Assembly: GCA_022432975.1 (NCBI GenBank)
Contig: CM039512.1
Coordinates: 2,528,519 to 2,592,518, forward strand
Origin: Begonia masoniana
Taxonomy: Eukaryota > Streptophyta > Magnoliopsida > Cucurbitales > Begoniaceae
Direction: 5' to 3'
DNA length: 64,000 nt
The notes below the pieces were generated by a model. The model did no database searches, was not told the origin of the DNA, and saw only the letters and a list, made by a program, of their open reading frames with translations. Positions 10,806 through 20,661 of this stretch are shown piece after piece. Numbering within the stretch: position 1 is the first letter of the stretch; every line of letters starts with the position of its first letter. The position numbers and the translations under genes were made by a program.

Positions 10806-11567
10806 CTATGTATACCGGGTGCAATCATCAACAATTAGTAAGAAATATCTTGCACCAGTGATAGATTTAACAGGCGACAGACCCCATACATCAACATGTA
10901 CTAAATCAAATGGAAAAAGAGCATGTGAAGCAGAAATTTGAAATGGTAAACGATGATGTTTGCTCATTTGACACGAAGTACAGAGGTGAGACATAGTTGT
11001 TCTAGTAACAGAAATATTGCACAATTTGAGTACATTTTGCAAAATAGAAAACGAGGGGTGGCCAAGTCTGGAGAGCCAGAGAGCTTCAAAACTGGGAGCA
11101 GAGGATGGAAAGCTAGCAACCAGAGACAAAACAGGAGAGGGTGAGGGCAGTTTGTACAAGCCATCACATATTGAACCCCGAAGAAGTACACGGTGAGAAG
11201 TCCAATCCTTGACAAAAAAGAAATTCGGGTGAAATTCGACGAAAACAGAATTTTCCCGACAAAGTTGAGCAACACTTAATAAATTATGAGAAATCAAAGG
11301 GGTATGACAGACAGTTCGTAATTCAAGTGGATGAGAGAAAGTAGGAATAAAGACAGAACCAATGTGAGAGATTGGAAGAGAAGTACCGTCGACTGTAGCT
11401 ACTTGATTTGGACCGACGTATGGTTGAGGTTGGTTGAGCAGGGAGGCGGTTGGGGTAAAATGGTGAGTCACGCCCATGTCGAGGAGCCACGGTGCAGCAG
11501 ACGGGGTGGAGGCTGGCGTCGGTAATAAGCCAACATTGTTGGCCTGTGGAAAAGGGGAACTGAACAA
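10806..11567 (-). pseudogene. copia protease and integrase N-terminal part
   Basis: The open frame starts after the zinc-knuckle region and shows the protease context APWLLDMGVTHHFT (D-S/T-G altered to D-M-G), the GAG-pre-integrase motif LWLSRLGHPS, the zinc-binding C-x2-C at LCTSCQMSKH, and the integrase core start DLVHVDVWG and VDDCTRYT. It ends in a stop before the second catalytic Asp, so integrase is truncated. Confidence 0.8.
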
Positions 11568-11739
11568 GGAAGACGAAGAAGGAGGTGGAAATGGGTTCTG
11601 TTGGGCAGGTTGGGTGTGGGGCGGGGCGGGGTATGGGTATTGGGTTGGGTTATGGGCTGAGGATTGGCTGAAAGGTGGAGTTGGGTAGTAGGGTTAGAGT
11701 TGGGTTGAGTTCTGGGCTCTATAGGTTGGGTTGAGCCTG

Positions 11740-12665
11740 TGGTAACAGTTTAATGCAGAATGGCCCACCTTACTGCATATTTGACACCTGGGCTTGGGCC
11801 GGTTCGGACGCCAATTGGGTTGCTGCGGGTTAGGGGAACTGGTACCATGCTGAAATGAACCAGACGAGAAATTGGGGCGCTGTGGGGCATTCTGCCATGG
11901 CTTGGGTTGTCATCCTCCTGGTCGGAAATGGCGATTGAGAGCCACGTTTGCGTGGAATTGGTCCAGCGACGGAAGCGAAGGGGTAGGATTTTGTTTCTCC
12001 AGTCGAAAGTCATAGCTCTGGAGGAAGCTCTGCACTTCTTCGAAGGGAAGCTCATCGGAGCGGCTGGTAATGGCAGTGACGAGGGAGTTATACTCCGAAC
12101 CGAGGTCATTAAAAAAATACAGCAACTTATCGCGATAGGAGACAGGTTCGCCAATGGCCGCAAGGATATTGCATAAAGTTTTGAGCTTCTGAATTTAGGC
12201 GGCTGTAGAGATGCCATCTTTGGAAATCGACTGAAGCTAAGTATGAAGCTTGCTTATTCGTGCAAGAGAGGAGGAAGCAAACGTGCGAGCAAGTGCCGAC
12301 CAGACGTCACTGGCAGAGGTAAACTCGACGATCTGTGGAAGAAATTCATCAGAGAGGGAGGAGAACAACCAGCTCATGATGAGCCGGTTGTAACGTTGCC
12401 AGAGGGTGTACTCAGGGTTCGTCTGGTTCAAAAGAGAATCCAGAAATTGAGCAGGGGGCGGAGAGGAGCCATCTAGGATGTGCTCTATGCCGTTTGCAAT
12501 GACGACATTTAGGATTTGAGCTTTCCATATGAGGTAGTTGCTATTGTCAAGTTTCACAGTAAGGGTTTGATTCATCGCAGGGAACTGTGGCAGGGGAGGA
12601 GAAGACAGAGTAGAAGCCGGAGTAGGGGAGGGGGAGGAGGGAACAGTTGAGCTTGTGGGTGCCAT
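11740..12665 (-). pseudogene. copia gag with zinc knuckle
   Basis: It starts MAPTSS eight bases after the primer site and reads a copia-type gag domain (LDNSNYLIWKAQIL, then RYNRLIMSWLFSSL). A stop near 12240 and further breaks follow. The zinc knuckle CQICSKVGHSALNC lies at about 11791-11747. It is related to the gag of the copia element at 33052-38101. Confidence 0.8.
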
Positions 12666-12685
12666 CTACCTTAGCTCTGATACCA

Positions 12686-12899
12686 TGTAAGGTTCTGTTG
12701 CAGGTGAAGAGAAAGAAGAAGATGAGGAAGAAGATGAAGGAAGCGGCGGCAGAGAGAGATTTTTGAATATTGTGTTTTTCGTAGTGTGTAAAGTACAAAA
12801 TTGTTTACATGTATAATGAAGAGGAAAAATAAATGATAAGACGTATACTAGACCTCTACTAAACTAATAACTAGAAGTGTACAGTGTACAATGCTAACA
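12686..12899 (-). repeat. 5' LTR of the copia element
   Basis: It is 214 bases long, with a TG start and CA end, and is adjacent to the primer site on its inner side and to the GTATT target duplication on its outer side. Confidence 0.93.
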
Positions 12900-13275
12900 G
12901 TATTTTCTCGGCAAGAATGAGCTCTCAATTATCCCGTCTGCATTAATTAGCATCGATCGAGCTAAACCATTGATTTCCATTGTGTACCGAAGATGAGGGT
13001 GCAATAGCCGATATATCGGATGCATTACGCTTAGCTGCCGGTGTGCTGCAATTATATAAGGCTCTGTACAACAATGGGTTCTCAGCCTGAAAAATCAAGA
13101 AACTTCCATGAGAATCAAGCCAATCAATTAAAACTTCACTTGAAATTCATTGTTACCAGTGGTTAGCAAGCTGATGATAGCCAGAATCATGAGCTAGAAA
13201 CTGAGCCTTGGCCAGCCTCCAGAGCCAAACGTTAGTAGCATTCCAAGAAGGTCTATTAACTTCACTTGATCCGAG

Positions 13276-13896
13276 ATATGAAATTTCGTTCCCGACCATC
13301 CTCTAAAATGAGAAAGTAGGAAAGAGGGGGCTGTTCTGGGGCGGGGACCTTCTGTCCCGATAACCCCTAAAATTGGAAAGGCAAGGAACGGTGAGTCATT
13401 CCGAGGAGGGGACCTCGTTTTCGGCATAAATATAGAACAAGGGGTGATTGGCCTTGCAAGGATTTAAGGTTTTAGTTGTTAGAATTTTTATTTCAATGGG
13501 TATTTTAAATTAAACTTACATACTTTATTACCTATTGATTATTATGGTGTTCAAACGATGAACTGCATATATATATATATAGATATATATAACTCTTAAA
13601 CAATTGAATATTAGCTAAGAATATAACTCTTAAAGATGAATAATGCTATTTTAACATTTTAATTTACACTCTAAATTTAGAGTTTAGCGTGAAATTTAGT
13701 CATTTATGCAATTAATTATTAATTTTAATTATTTATAATTTATTTTAATTAATAAACATATACCCTGCGTTTAGTTGAATATATATTTTACAAAGATTAA
13801 AATAAACAGTTTATTATGAATTGAAAAAAATTAACAGCAATAAAATTATGAAAGCTAGATCTTACAATAAAATTTACACGTGAAGTCGGAGATACA
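13276..13896. other. Non-coding stretch between lipoxygenase remnant and gypsy element
   Basis: The first about 170 bases (to 13450) are GC-rich, with repeated GGGGACCT-type motifs. They do not resemble lipoxygenase sequence, so they may be the deletion junction or a small insertion. The rest is AT-rich and looks like intron 1 of the lipoxygenase pseudogene. No gene is seen. Confidence 0.5.
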
Positions 13897-14202
13897 TGAT
13901 ACGTGCATGGAGGTGCATGGCGACGTGCAAAGACGTGCATGGCATAGACCTGGTCTTCCAACCATTAGATAGTGGTGGCTAGTTCTTAGCCTACGTTAAA
14001 GATTATGGGTAGTTAGTTAAATTGATTTCTATTGCTGTTGTTTTATTGTTGTTGTTTTAAAGCTTGTAACTCTATCTAGAGAGGGGATGGAAAATGAATA
14101 TTAAATCTCTCCTTATTACTCTCTCTCTCTCTCTAACTCTATCTCTCTCCCTCTCCACTCCTTCTTCTTCTCACTAAACCCACTAAAAATCCACCCTTAT
14201 CA
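13897..14202 (+). repeat. 5' LTR of the gypsy element
   Basis: It is 306 bases long. It has scattered differences from the 3' LTR, including a TC/poly-C length change, so the insertion is not brand new. Confidence 0.93.
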
Positions 14203-14222
14203 GAGGTATCAGAGACACGTTC

Positions 14223-17200
14223 ATGGATACTCGGAGCAAATCCAACGCCGAATTCCGCAATGACATGAATGAAATCTTAGCCCGCCATGAGTCTAACTTG
14301 GATCAAGTTAACGCAGCTTTACAAGCGGTGCTGTCTGAGCTCCAAGCTCTGTGCACTTTCCGAAATTCATCCGACATCAATCCTTTTGCCGCAGGACCCT
14401 CTTCTTCTTCACCAAACAATGGCCGCTCACCACTAACTCTGATCACCATCAACCCCACCTCAAGCTGACCTTTCCAAACTTCGACGGAGAAGATCCTACA
14501 TGCTGGATTTACAGGGCCGAACAATACTTTGATTTCCAGGGTATTTCATCAAATCAACAAGTCCAACTCGCTTCCTTCCATCTAGAGGGCATTGCCCTGC
14601 AATGGTATCGCTGGTTAACCAAGTTTCGTGGTCCTCTGACTTGGAGTGCATTCACCAAGGCTGTCATCCTACAGTTTGGCCCAACCGATTATGAAAATCC
14701 AGCTGAAGCTCTCTCGCGCTTGCGTCAAAATGCAACTGTCGTCGCATATCAAGAGGCTTTTGAAAGGCTTTCCAATTAGGTGGATGGCTTACTCGAAACC
14801 TTCTTGGTTGGTTGTTTTATCGCTGGACTTCGGGATGACATTTGTTTAGATGTAAAAATTAAACAACCACGAACCCTAGTAGAGACGATCAGCGTAGCTC
14901 GATTAATTGAGGAACGGAACCAGTTGCTCAAGAAATCTGGTTCAATTTCCTCGCCATTGTCAAAGGCTAGTTCCAACCCCGCAGCTGGTTTACTTGGCCC
15001 TTCCCCAACTTACCGAGTGCTGGCGAAAGTTACTGCTCCAGTAACAGCATTTCGCGGAATCACCACCCAAGAAGCACGCGAATGTCGGGAAAAAGGACTC
15101 TGCTATTATTGCGATGAGAAATTTGTTCCAGGTCATCGCTGCGAACGACCCCAGTTATTCATACTAGAAGATTCATCCCAATCGAGCCCCAGCGACGATA
15201 TGGAGGCCAACAATGGAAACGGGGACCCCGGAGCAATACCCCCTGGAGCAATACCCGAAATTTCTTTGCATGCTATCTCGAGATCCAATCATCCTCAAAC
15301 TTTACGTGTTCTCGGCATGCTGAAACACAAAGAAGTCACTGTACTCATCGACAGTGGCAGCACACACAACTTCATTGATGAGACTTTAGTCACCAAGCAC
15401 AGATTGCCAGTTAGCAGAGACATCAAGCTTCAGGTAACAGTGGCTAATGGAGAGAAACTCTACTGTGTCGGCCAATGTCGAGCTCTTACAATTAGCATCC
15501 AAGGGTACCCTGTTACTATAGATTATTATGTCCTTCCTGTAGCAGCATGCCAACTCATTCTGGGAGTTCAATGGCGGACAACTCTCGGGCCAATTGAAAC
15601 TGATTATAAACACTTAACTATGTCTTTCAAGGTTGCTGGAATTTCCCATACTTTCTGCGGCTTGCAGAAAACCAACATCGACGCTATATCAGATAAAGAC
15701 TTTAGCCACCTCCAAGGTACCGGATGTTTTTTTCAAATCCTATGTTCTGTTACTAACAATTCACCTCCTTCTTACCCCCCTGTCTTGGCATCCCTTCTGG
15801 CGGAGTTTTCCAAACTCTTTGAGCCACCTACAGGCTTGCCCCCCAATCGCCCGCATGATCATCGCATTCCCTTGCCCGTAGATTCCAAACCTGTGAGTGT
15901 GCGACCATACCGTTACCCATATTTACAGAAAGCTGAAATAGAGAAACTAGTGACTGAACTCTTACAAGCAGGATTTATACGGCCTAGTAACAGCCCATTC
16001 TCATCACCAATTTTGTTGGTGAAGAAGACAGACCGAGCATGGCAATTATGTATAGATTATCGAGCCCTCAACAATATTACGATCAAAGATAAGTATCCTA
16101 TCCCAGTGATCGATGAACTCCTCAATGAGCTTTTTGGCGCCACCGTCTTCTCCAAACTGGATCTGTGTGCCGGATACCACCAAATTCGAGTTCAGAAAGA
16201 CGATATCCCAAAAATAGCGTTTCGTACCCATGAAGGACATTACGAATTTCTCATAATACCCTTTGGTCTCACGAACGCCCCCTCCACCTTCCAAAGTCTC
16301 ATGAATGATATTTTCCGACCCCACCTCCGAAAATTCATTCTTGTCTTCTTCGATGACATATTGATTTACTCCAGATCTTGGACCGACCACCTTTCTCATT
16401 TGCGAATTGCCTTATCACTACTGAGGACAAATAGTCTGTTTGCCAAAGAATCCAAGTGAAGATTTGGAGTTTCACAGGTTGATTACCTAGGCCATATCAT
16501 CTCCGAGCAAGGCGTGGCTGTTGATCCTGTCAAGATACAGGCTGTTCTGAAGTGGCCTACACCAACTACTACAAAAGGGGTATGCGGGTTTCTCGGCCTA
16601 GCTGGTTACTACCGAAAATTCATCTGGCATTTCAGCTCCATAGCCGCTCCCTTACACCACCTTTTGCGAAAGGATGGTTTCTATTGGAATGACGAAGCTG
16701 CTTTAGCCTTCACCCAACTCAAGGAAGCTTTGACATCACCACCAATATTATCCCTCCCTGATTTTTCTCATAAATTCGTAATTGAATGTGATGCTAGTGG
16801 TCTAGGCATTGGTGCTATTCTCTCCCAACAGAATCAACCAGTTGCTTATTTTAGTGAAGCACTGAAGGGATCGGCTCTATCTCTCTCTACTTACGAAAAA
16901 GAAATGTTGGCTATAGTTAAATCCATTCGGAAATGGCGCCCTTACCTGCTCAGAAAATCCTTCACAGTCCGCACCGATCAGAAAAGCCTCAAATATTTGC
17001 TTGAACAGCGAATCACTACACCCACGCAGACACGATGGCTTCCCAAAATTCTCGGGTATGATTATGAAATTGAGTATAAAAAAGGAGCTGAAAACCAAGG
17101 TGCGGATTCTTTATCTCGAGTGGTTGAATTCCAGTTTCTAGCAATTTCTGGGCCACAAGCCGACTGGTGGCCAATACTGCAGCGTGAAGTCGCCCAGGAC

Positions 17201-18380
17201 TCCTTTTACAAAGATTTAGCAACCAAGGCACCTCACCACCAATTGGTTTCACTGAGACGGAGTTTGGTTAAAAAATAACAAGGTATATTTAAGTCCTACT
17301 TCCTCCTTTGTCCATAAGATCCTGACAGAATGTCACTCTTCCCCGACAGGAGGTCATTTTGGATACCATAGAACACTTTCTCGCATTCAGCATAGCTTCT
17401 ACTGGCCTCATATGCGTCAGTTAGTGAAACTCTTTTTGCAGCAATGTGATGTTTACCAGAGGTATAAAACTGATTGCATGCAGCCAGCAGGTTTACTTCA
17501 ACCCTTACCTATTCCTACTCGAATATGGACTGCTATCTCGATGGACTTTATTGAGGGATTACCGCCATCGAGTGGGCATACTGTTATCATGGTCGTTGTC
17601 GATCGCCTGACCAAATATGCTCATTTTGCCGCCCTGAAGCATCCATTTACGGCCGCTGTAGTCGCCAAATCCTTTGTCTCAAATGTGGTTCGTTTCCATG
17701 GTATTCCTACGTCCATCGTAAGTGATCGTGACAGGGTGTTTCTTAGCTCATTTTGGCAAGCTTTATTCCAACTACAGGGAACCCAACTGAACATGAGTTC
17801 CAGCTACCATCCACAATCCGACGGACAGACGGAAGTAATGAATCGTACGTTAGAACAATATTTACGTTGTTTCGCCGGAGACCAACCTCAGAAGTGGGTC
17901 GACTGGATTCCATGGGCTGAGTTTAGCTACAACACATCAGTTCACTCCTCCACCAAAATGACCCCATTCAAAGCCGTCTATGGTTTACCCCCGCCTCGCT
18001 TATTAGCATACGTACCCAACACTTGCCGCGTCAATGCTGTTGATGAGTATCTCCGAGATCGTGATTCTATACTATGCGAGTTACGTCGTAATCTTCTCGT
18101 GGCCCAAAATCGCATGAAATGCCAGGCTGATCAACACCGGCGAGAAGTTTCCTTCGAGATCGGCGATTGTGTGTATTTGAAGCTTCAACCATATCGGTAA
18201 AATTATGTGGTTTTTTGGAGTTCTTTGAAGCTAGCTCCCCGTTGGTTTGGTCAGTTTTCAGTGGTGGAAAAATTAGGTTCAGTGGCGTATCGTTTGTCCC
18301 TCCCACCAGGTTCTCAAATTCACAATGTCTTTCATGTTAGTCTGTTAAGGAAGCATTTGGGTTCTGTTCCCCAGCCAACC
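14223..18380 (+). pseudogene. gypsy gag-pol up to the Cassandra insertion
   Basis: It starts MDTRSKSNAEF. A frameshift lies near 14460, and stops at about 14777, 16457, 17276 and 18198 break an otherwise well-preserved polyprotein. The order is gag core (YRAEQYFDF, LSRLRQ), a zinc-knuckle-like [14 protein letters not shown], protease ([13 protein letters not shown]), reverse transcriptase ([25 protein letters not shown], where YxDD reads FFDD), RNase H (FVIECDASGLGIGAILSQ), integrase (MVVVDRLTKYAHF, SSSYHPQSDGQTEVMNRTLE) and the gypsy C-terminal module (IHNVFHVSLLRKHLG). Only a handful of changes separate it from an open frame. Confidence 0.9.
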
Positions 18381-19655
18381 TGTGATTACCTGAATGTGCA
18401 CGTATGGTACGATGGCTGCACGAACCGGAACCCGAATGGCGGTACATCCGCGCGGGCGAACCGGAAGGTGACAGGTCGTAAAAAGGGGGTCGTCACAATC
18501 CCACATCGCTTAGGGAAGTATGTGGAAATGAAACATATGTAAAGAAACCCTTCCAACATAGCAAGACGCGTTTTGGAGCACAATTGGCAACGGATCCCAT
18601 AAGAACTCCGAAGTTAAAAGTGCTTCGGCGAGAGCAATCTCAGGTTGGGTCACCTTCCGGGAAGTTCTCGTCAAACAAAGCCGTGAGGGGAGGATATTGG
18701 GCTACGGCCCAATCCCCAGAGCGGATAATATCTTGCTAGGAAAAGGGGTAGTTACAAATGGTATCACAGCCTGTACCCAACCGGAAATGTGGCCAACGAG
18801 GACGTTGGGCCCCCGAGAGAGGGTGATTGTTATGACCTGAATGTGCACGTATGGTACGATGGCTGCACGAACCGGAACCTGGATGGCGGTACATCCGCGC
18901 GGGCGAACTGAAAGGTGACAGGTCGTAAAAAGGGGGTCGTCACAATCCCACATCGCTTGGGGAAGTATGTGGAAATAAAACATATGTAAAGAGACCCTTC
19001 CAACATAGCAAGACGCGTTTTGGAGCACAATTGGCAACGTATCACATAAGAACTAAGAACTCCGAAGTTAAAAGTGCTTCGGCGAGAGCAATCCTAGGTT
19101 AGGTGACCTTCCGGGAAGTTCTCGCCAAACAAAGCCGTGAGGGGAGGATATTGGGCTACGGCCCAATCCCCAGAGCGGATAATATCTTGCTAGGAAAAGG
19201 GGTAGTTACAAATGGTATCACAGCCTGTACCCAACCGGAAATGTGGCCAACGAGGACGTTGGGCCCCCGAGAGAGGGTGATTGTTATGACCTGAAGTGCA
19301 CGTATGGTACGATGGCTGCACGAACCGGAACCCGAATGGCGGTACATCCGCGCGGGCGAACCGGAAGGTGACAGGTCGTAAAAAGGGGGTCGTCACAATC
19401 CCACATCGCTTGGGGAAGTATGTGGAAATAAAACATATGTAAAGAGACCCTTCCAACATAGCAAGACGCGTTTTGGAGCACAATTGGCAACGGATCCCAT
19501 AAGAACTCCGAAGTTAAAAGTGCTTCGGCGAGAGCAATCCCAGGTTGGGTGACCTTCCGGGAAGTTCTCGCCAAACAAAGCCGTGAGGGAGGATATTGGG
19601 CTACGGCCCAATCCCCAGAGCGGATAATATCTTGCTGGGAAAATGTGTCGTTACA
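18381..19655 (+). mobile_element. Cassandra TRIM with three LTRs
   Basis: LTR copies lie at 18381-18756, 18828-19210 and 19282-19655, separated by two about 71-bp internal segments. Each segment has a TGGTATCACAGCC-type primer site and a GGGCCCCCGAGAGAGGG polypurine stretch. A perfect target duplication, CAACC, is at 18376-18380 and 19656-19660. The LTRs carry the 5S rRNA-like core that defines Cassandra. LTR-internal-LTR-internal-LTR is the product expected from unequal recombination between two-LTR copies. The host gypsy frame (QPTNDQL) is restored when it is removed. Confidence 0.93.
18591..18670 (+). promoter_or_regulatory. 5S rRNA-like segment in a Cassandra LTR (Pol III promoter-like)
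   Basis: This stretch resembles plant 5S rRNA from the GGATCCCAT through GAACTCCGAAGTTAA and GCGAGAG to a TTGGGTCACC box, covering the A-box, intermediate element and C-box region. A parallel copy lies at 19491-19570. It is not a 5S gene, because the 5' third and 3' end of the RNA are missing. In Cassandra elements this part is known to resemble the 5S promoter. Confidence 0.8.
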
Positions 19656-19876
19656 CAACCAATGATCAACTTCCAAGGGTCTCACCCAATGCAACGATTT
19701 TACCTCAGCCGGAGATTATTCTCGACCGACATATCGTTCGCGAAGGTAACTATCGTCCCAAATCTGAGATATTAGTGCAATGGCAGGGCATGCCCCCGGA
19801 GGATGCCACCTGGGAAAACGAATGGCGATTCTCCAAAACTTATCCTCATTTTATCCTTACGGACAATGATTCTTAA
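19656..19876 (+). pseudogene. gypsy chromodomain, C-terminal end
   Basis: After the Cassandra insertion the integrase C-terminus continues with ILDRHIVREGNYRPKSEILV, QWQGMPPEDATWENEWRF and a stop at 19874-19876, just before the polypurine tract. The conserved W-x(n)-TWEN pattern identifies a chromodomain of the kind chromoviruses use to bind modified histones. The segment itself is open. Confidence 0.85.
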
Positions 19877-19887
19877 AGGGGAAGGAT

Positions 19888-20221
19888 TGATACGTGCATG
19901 GAGATGCATGGCGACGTGCAAAGACGTGCATGGCAAAGACCTGGTCTTCCAACCATTAGATAGTGGTGGCTAATTTTTAGCCTACATTAAGAATTATGGG
20001 TAGTTAGTTAAATTGCTTTATGTTGCTGTTCTTTTATTGTTGTTGTTTTAAAGCTTGTAACTCTATCGAGAGAGGGGATGGAAAATGAATATTAAATCTC
20101 TCCTTATTACTCTTTCTCTCTAACTCTATCTCTCTCACCCCCCCCCCCCCCCCCCACTCCTTCTGTTATTCTGTATCTTCTTCTTCTTCTCACTAAACCC
20201 ACCAAAAATCCACCCTTATCA
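19888..20221 (+). repeat. 3' LTR of the gypsy element
   Basis: It is 334 bases long and about 28 bases longer than the 5' LTR, mainly from a poly-C run (near 20137-20152) and an extra TCTGTTATTCTGTATC-like stretch. Confidence 0.93.
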
Positions 20222-20236
20222 ATACATTAATCTCAG

Positions 20237-20528
20237 TTCTTAATTCCATTTTTTGTCTGTCGAGGGTCCCTTTCACAGTCAGGATGGCCTCAACGGCGCT
20301 GGATTTCTCTGTTACACTAGCCATGGCTTTCACCTTCATAGAAATCGAACGAAACCCTCCAATTTTCTGGGTTTTCGAGCTGTGCTTTTCCTTCCATGAG
20401 AAGAACAGCTTTGAAGCGCCTCCATTTCCGAGCAGAAATGGAGGTTTTAGCATAACGAGTTTATATAGCGGACCTGCCTGACGACCTTGTATTGTCGTCG
20501 CCGTCGTCGTCGTCTTCGTCGTCATCAT
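20237..20528 (-). pseudogene. Lipoxygenase pseudogene exon 1 with transit-peptide-like N-terminus
   Basis: It reads MMTTKTTTTATT from 20528 and stays open through a Ser/Thr/Lys-rich, acid-poor leader of about 75 residues typical of chloroplast import. It then enters the start of the PLAT domain (VEAILTVKGTLDRQKMELR), comparable with [14 protein letters not shown] in the neighbouring lipoxygenase. It is cut off by the gypsy insertion at 20222. It is listed separately because it shows the family originally had a plastid leader. Confidence 0.75.
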
Positions 20529-20594
20529 CTTCTCCCTTAAAGTTTTATCTGTTTTCTTCTGCAGGAGTGTACAATTTTAAATGGAGGAGCAGTG

Positions 20595-20601
20595 TTTTAT
20601 A
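20595..20601 (-). promoter_or_regulatory. TATA box of the lipoxygenase pseudogene
   Basis: TATAAAA on the minus strand lies 67 bases before the pseudogene ATG at 20528. A Cassandra cluster is inserted about 60 bases further upstream. Confidence 0.5.
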
Positions 20602-20661
20602 GGGAAGAAGCAGAAGGGGATTATTATTTCATTTTTCATCTTTTCGTTCGCGTGGGAATAT

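Larger units (their letters stand above)
8138..12899 (-). mobile_element. Full-length Ty1/copia retrotransposon (4762 bp)
   Basis: LTRs at 8138-8373 (3' LTR) and 12686-12899 (5' LTR) both start TGTAAGGTTCTG and end CAATGCTAACA when read on the plus strand. A perfect 5-bp target duplication, GTATT, lies at 8133-8137 and 12900-12904. The primer site TGGTATCAGAGC (minus strand, 12685-12674) abuts the 5' LTR, and gag starts at 12665. The element sits inside lipoxygenase exon 8, and the exon reads in frame when the element and one GTATT are removed. Coding parts carry stops and frameshifts, so it is probably no longer autonomous. Confidence 0.95.
13897..20221 (+). mobile_element. Full-length Ty3/gypsy chromovirus with a nested Cassandra TRIM
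   Basis: LTRs at 13897-14202 and 19888-20221 start TGATACGTGCATGG and end CCACCCTTATCA. A perfect 5-bp target duplication, ATACA, is at 13892-13896 and 20222-20226. A tRNA-iMet-like primer site (GGTATCAGAG, 14205-14214) follows the 5' LTR, and a purine tract (AAAGGGGAAGGA) precedes the 3' LTR. Without the nested Cassandra it is about 5.0 kb. The short LTRs and C-terminal chromodomain fit the Reina lineage (inference). Coding parts have a few stops and one frameshift. Confidence 0.95.
7235..20528 (-). pseudogene. Lipoxygenase pseudogene, interrupted by two retrotransposons
   Basis: A broken type-2 (plastid-type) lipoxygenase. Recognisable pieces on the minus strand are exon 1 (about 20528-20237, a Ser/Thr/Lys-rich transit-peptide-like N-terminus ending in an AILTVKGT segment), the end of exon 7 (about 13275-13157, with iron-ligand region YHQLANHW), exon 8 (13086-12900, continuing at 8137-8053 across a copia insertion) and exon 9 (7957-7235). 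Exons 2-6 are absent. Exon 9 has several stops and a frameshift, and a stop five codons before the normal end (GVP-stop-SISI), which removes the C-terminal Ile iron ligand. The closest relative in the window is the lipoxygenase at 23860-27662. A gypsy element sits just after the exon-1 coding part. Confidence 0.88.
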
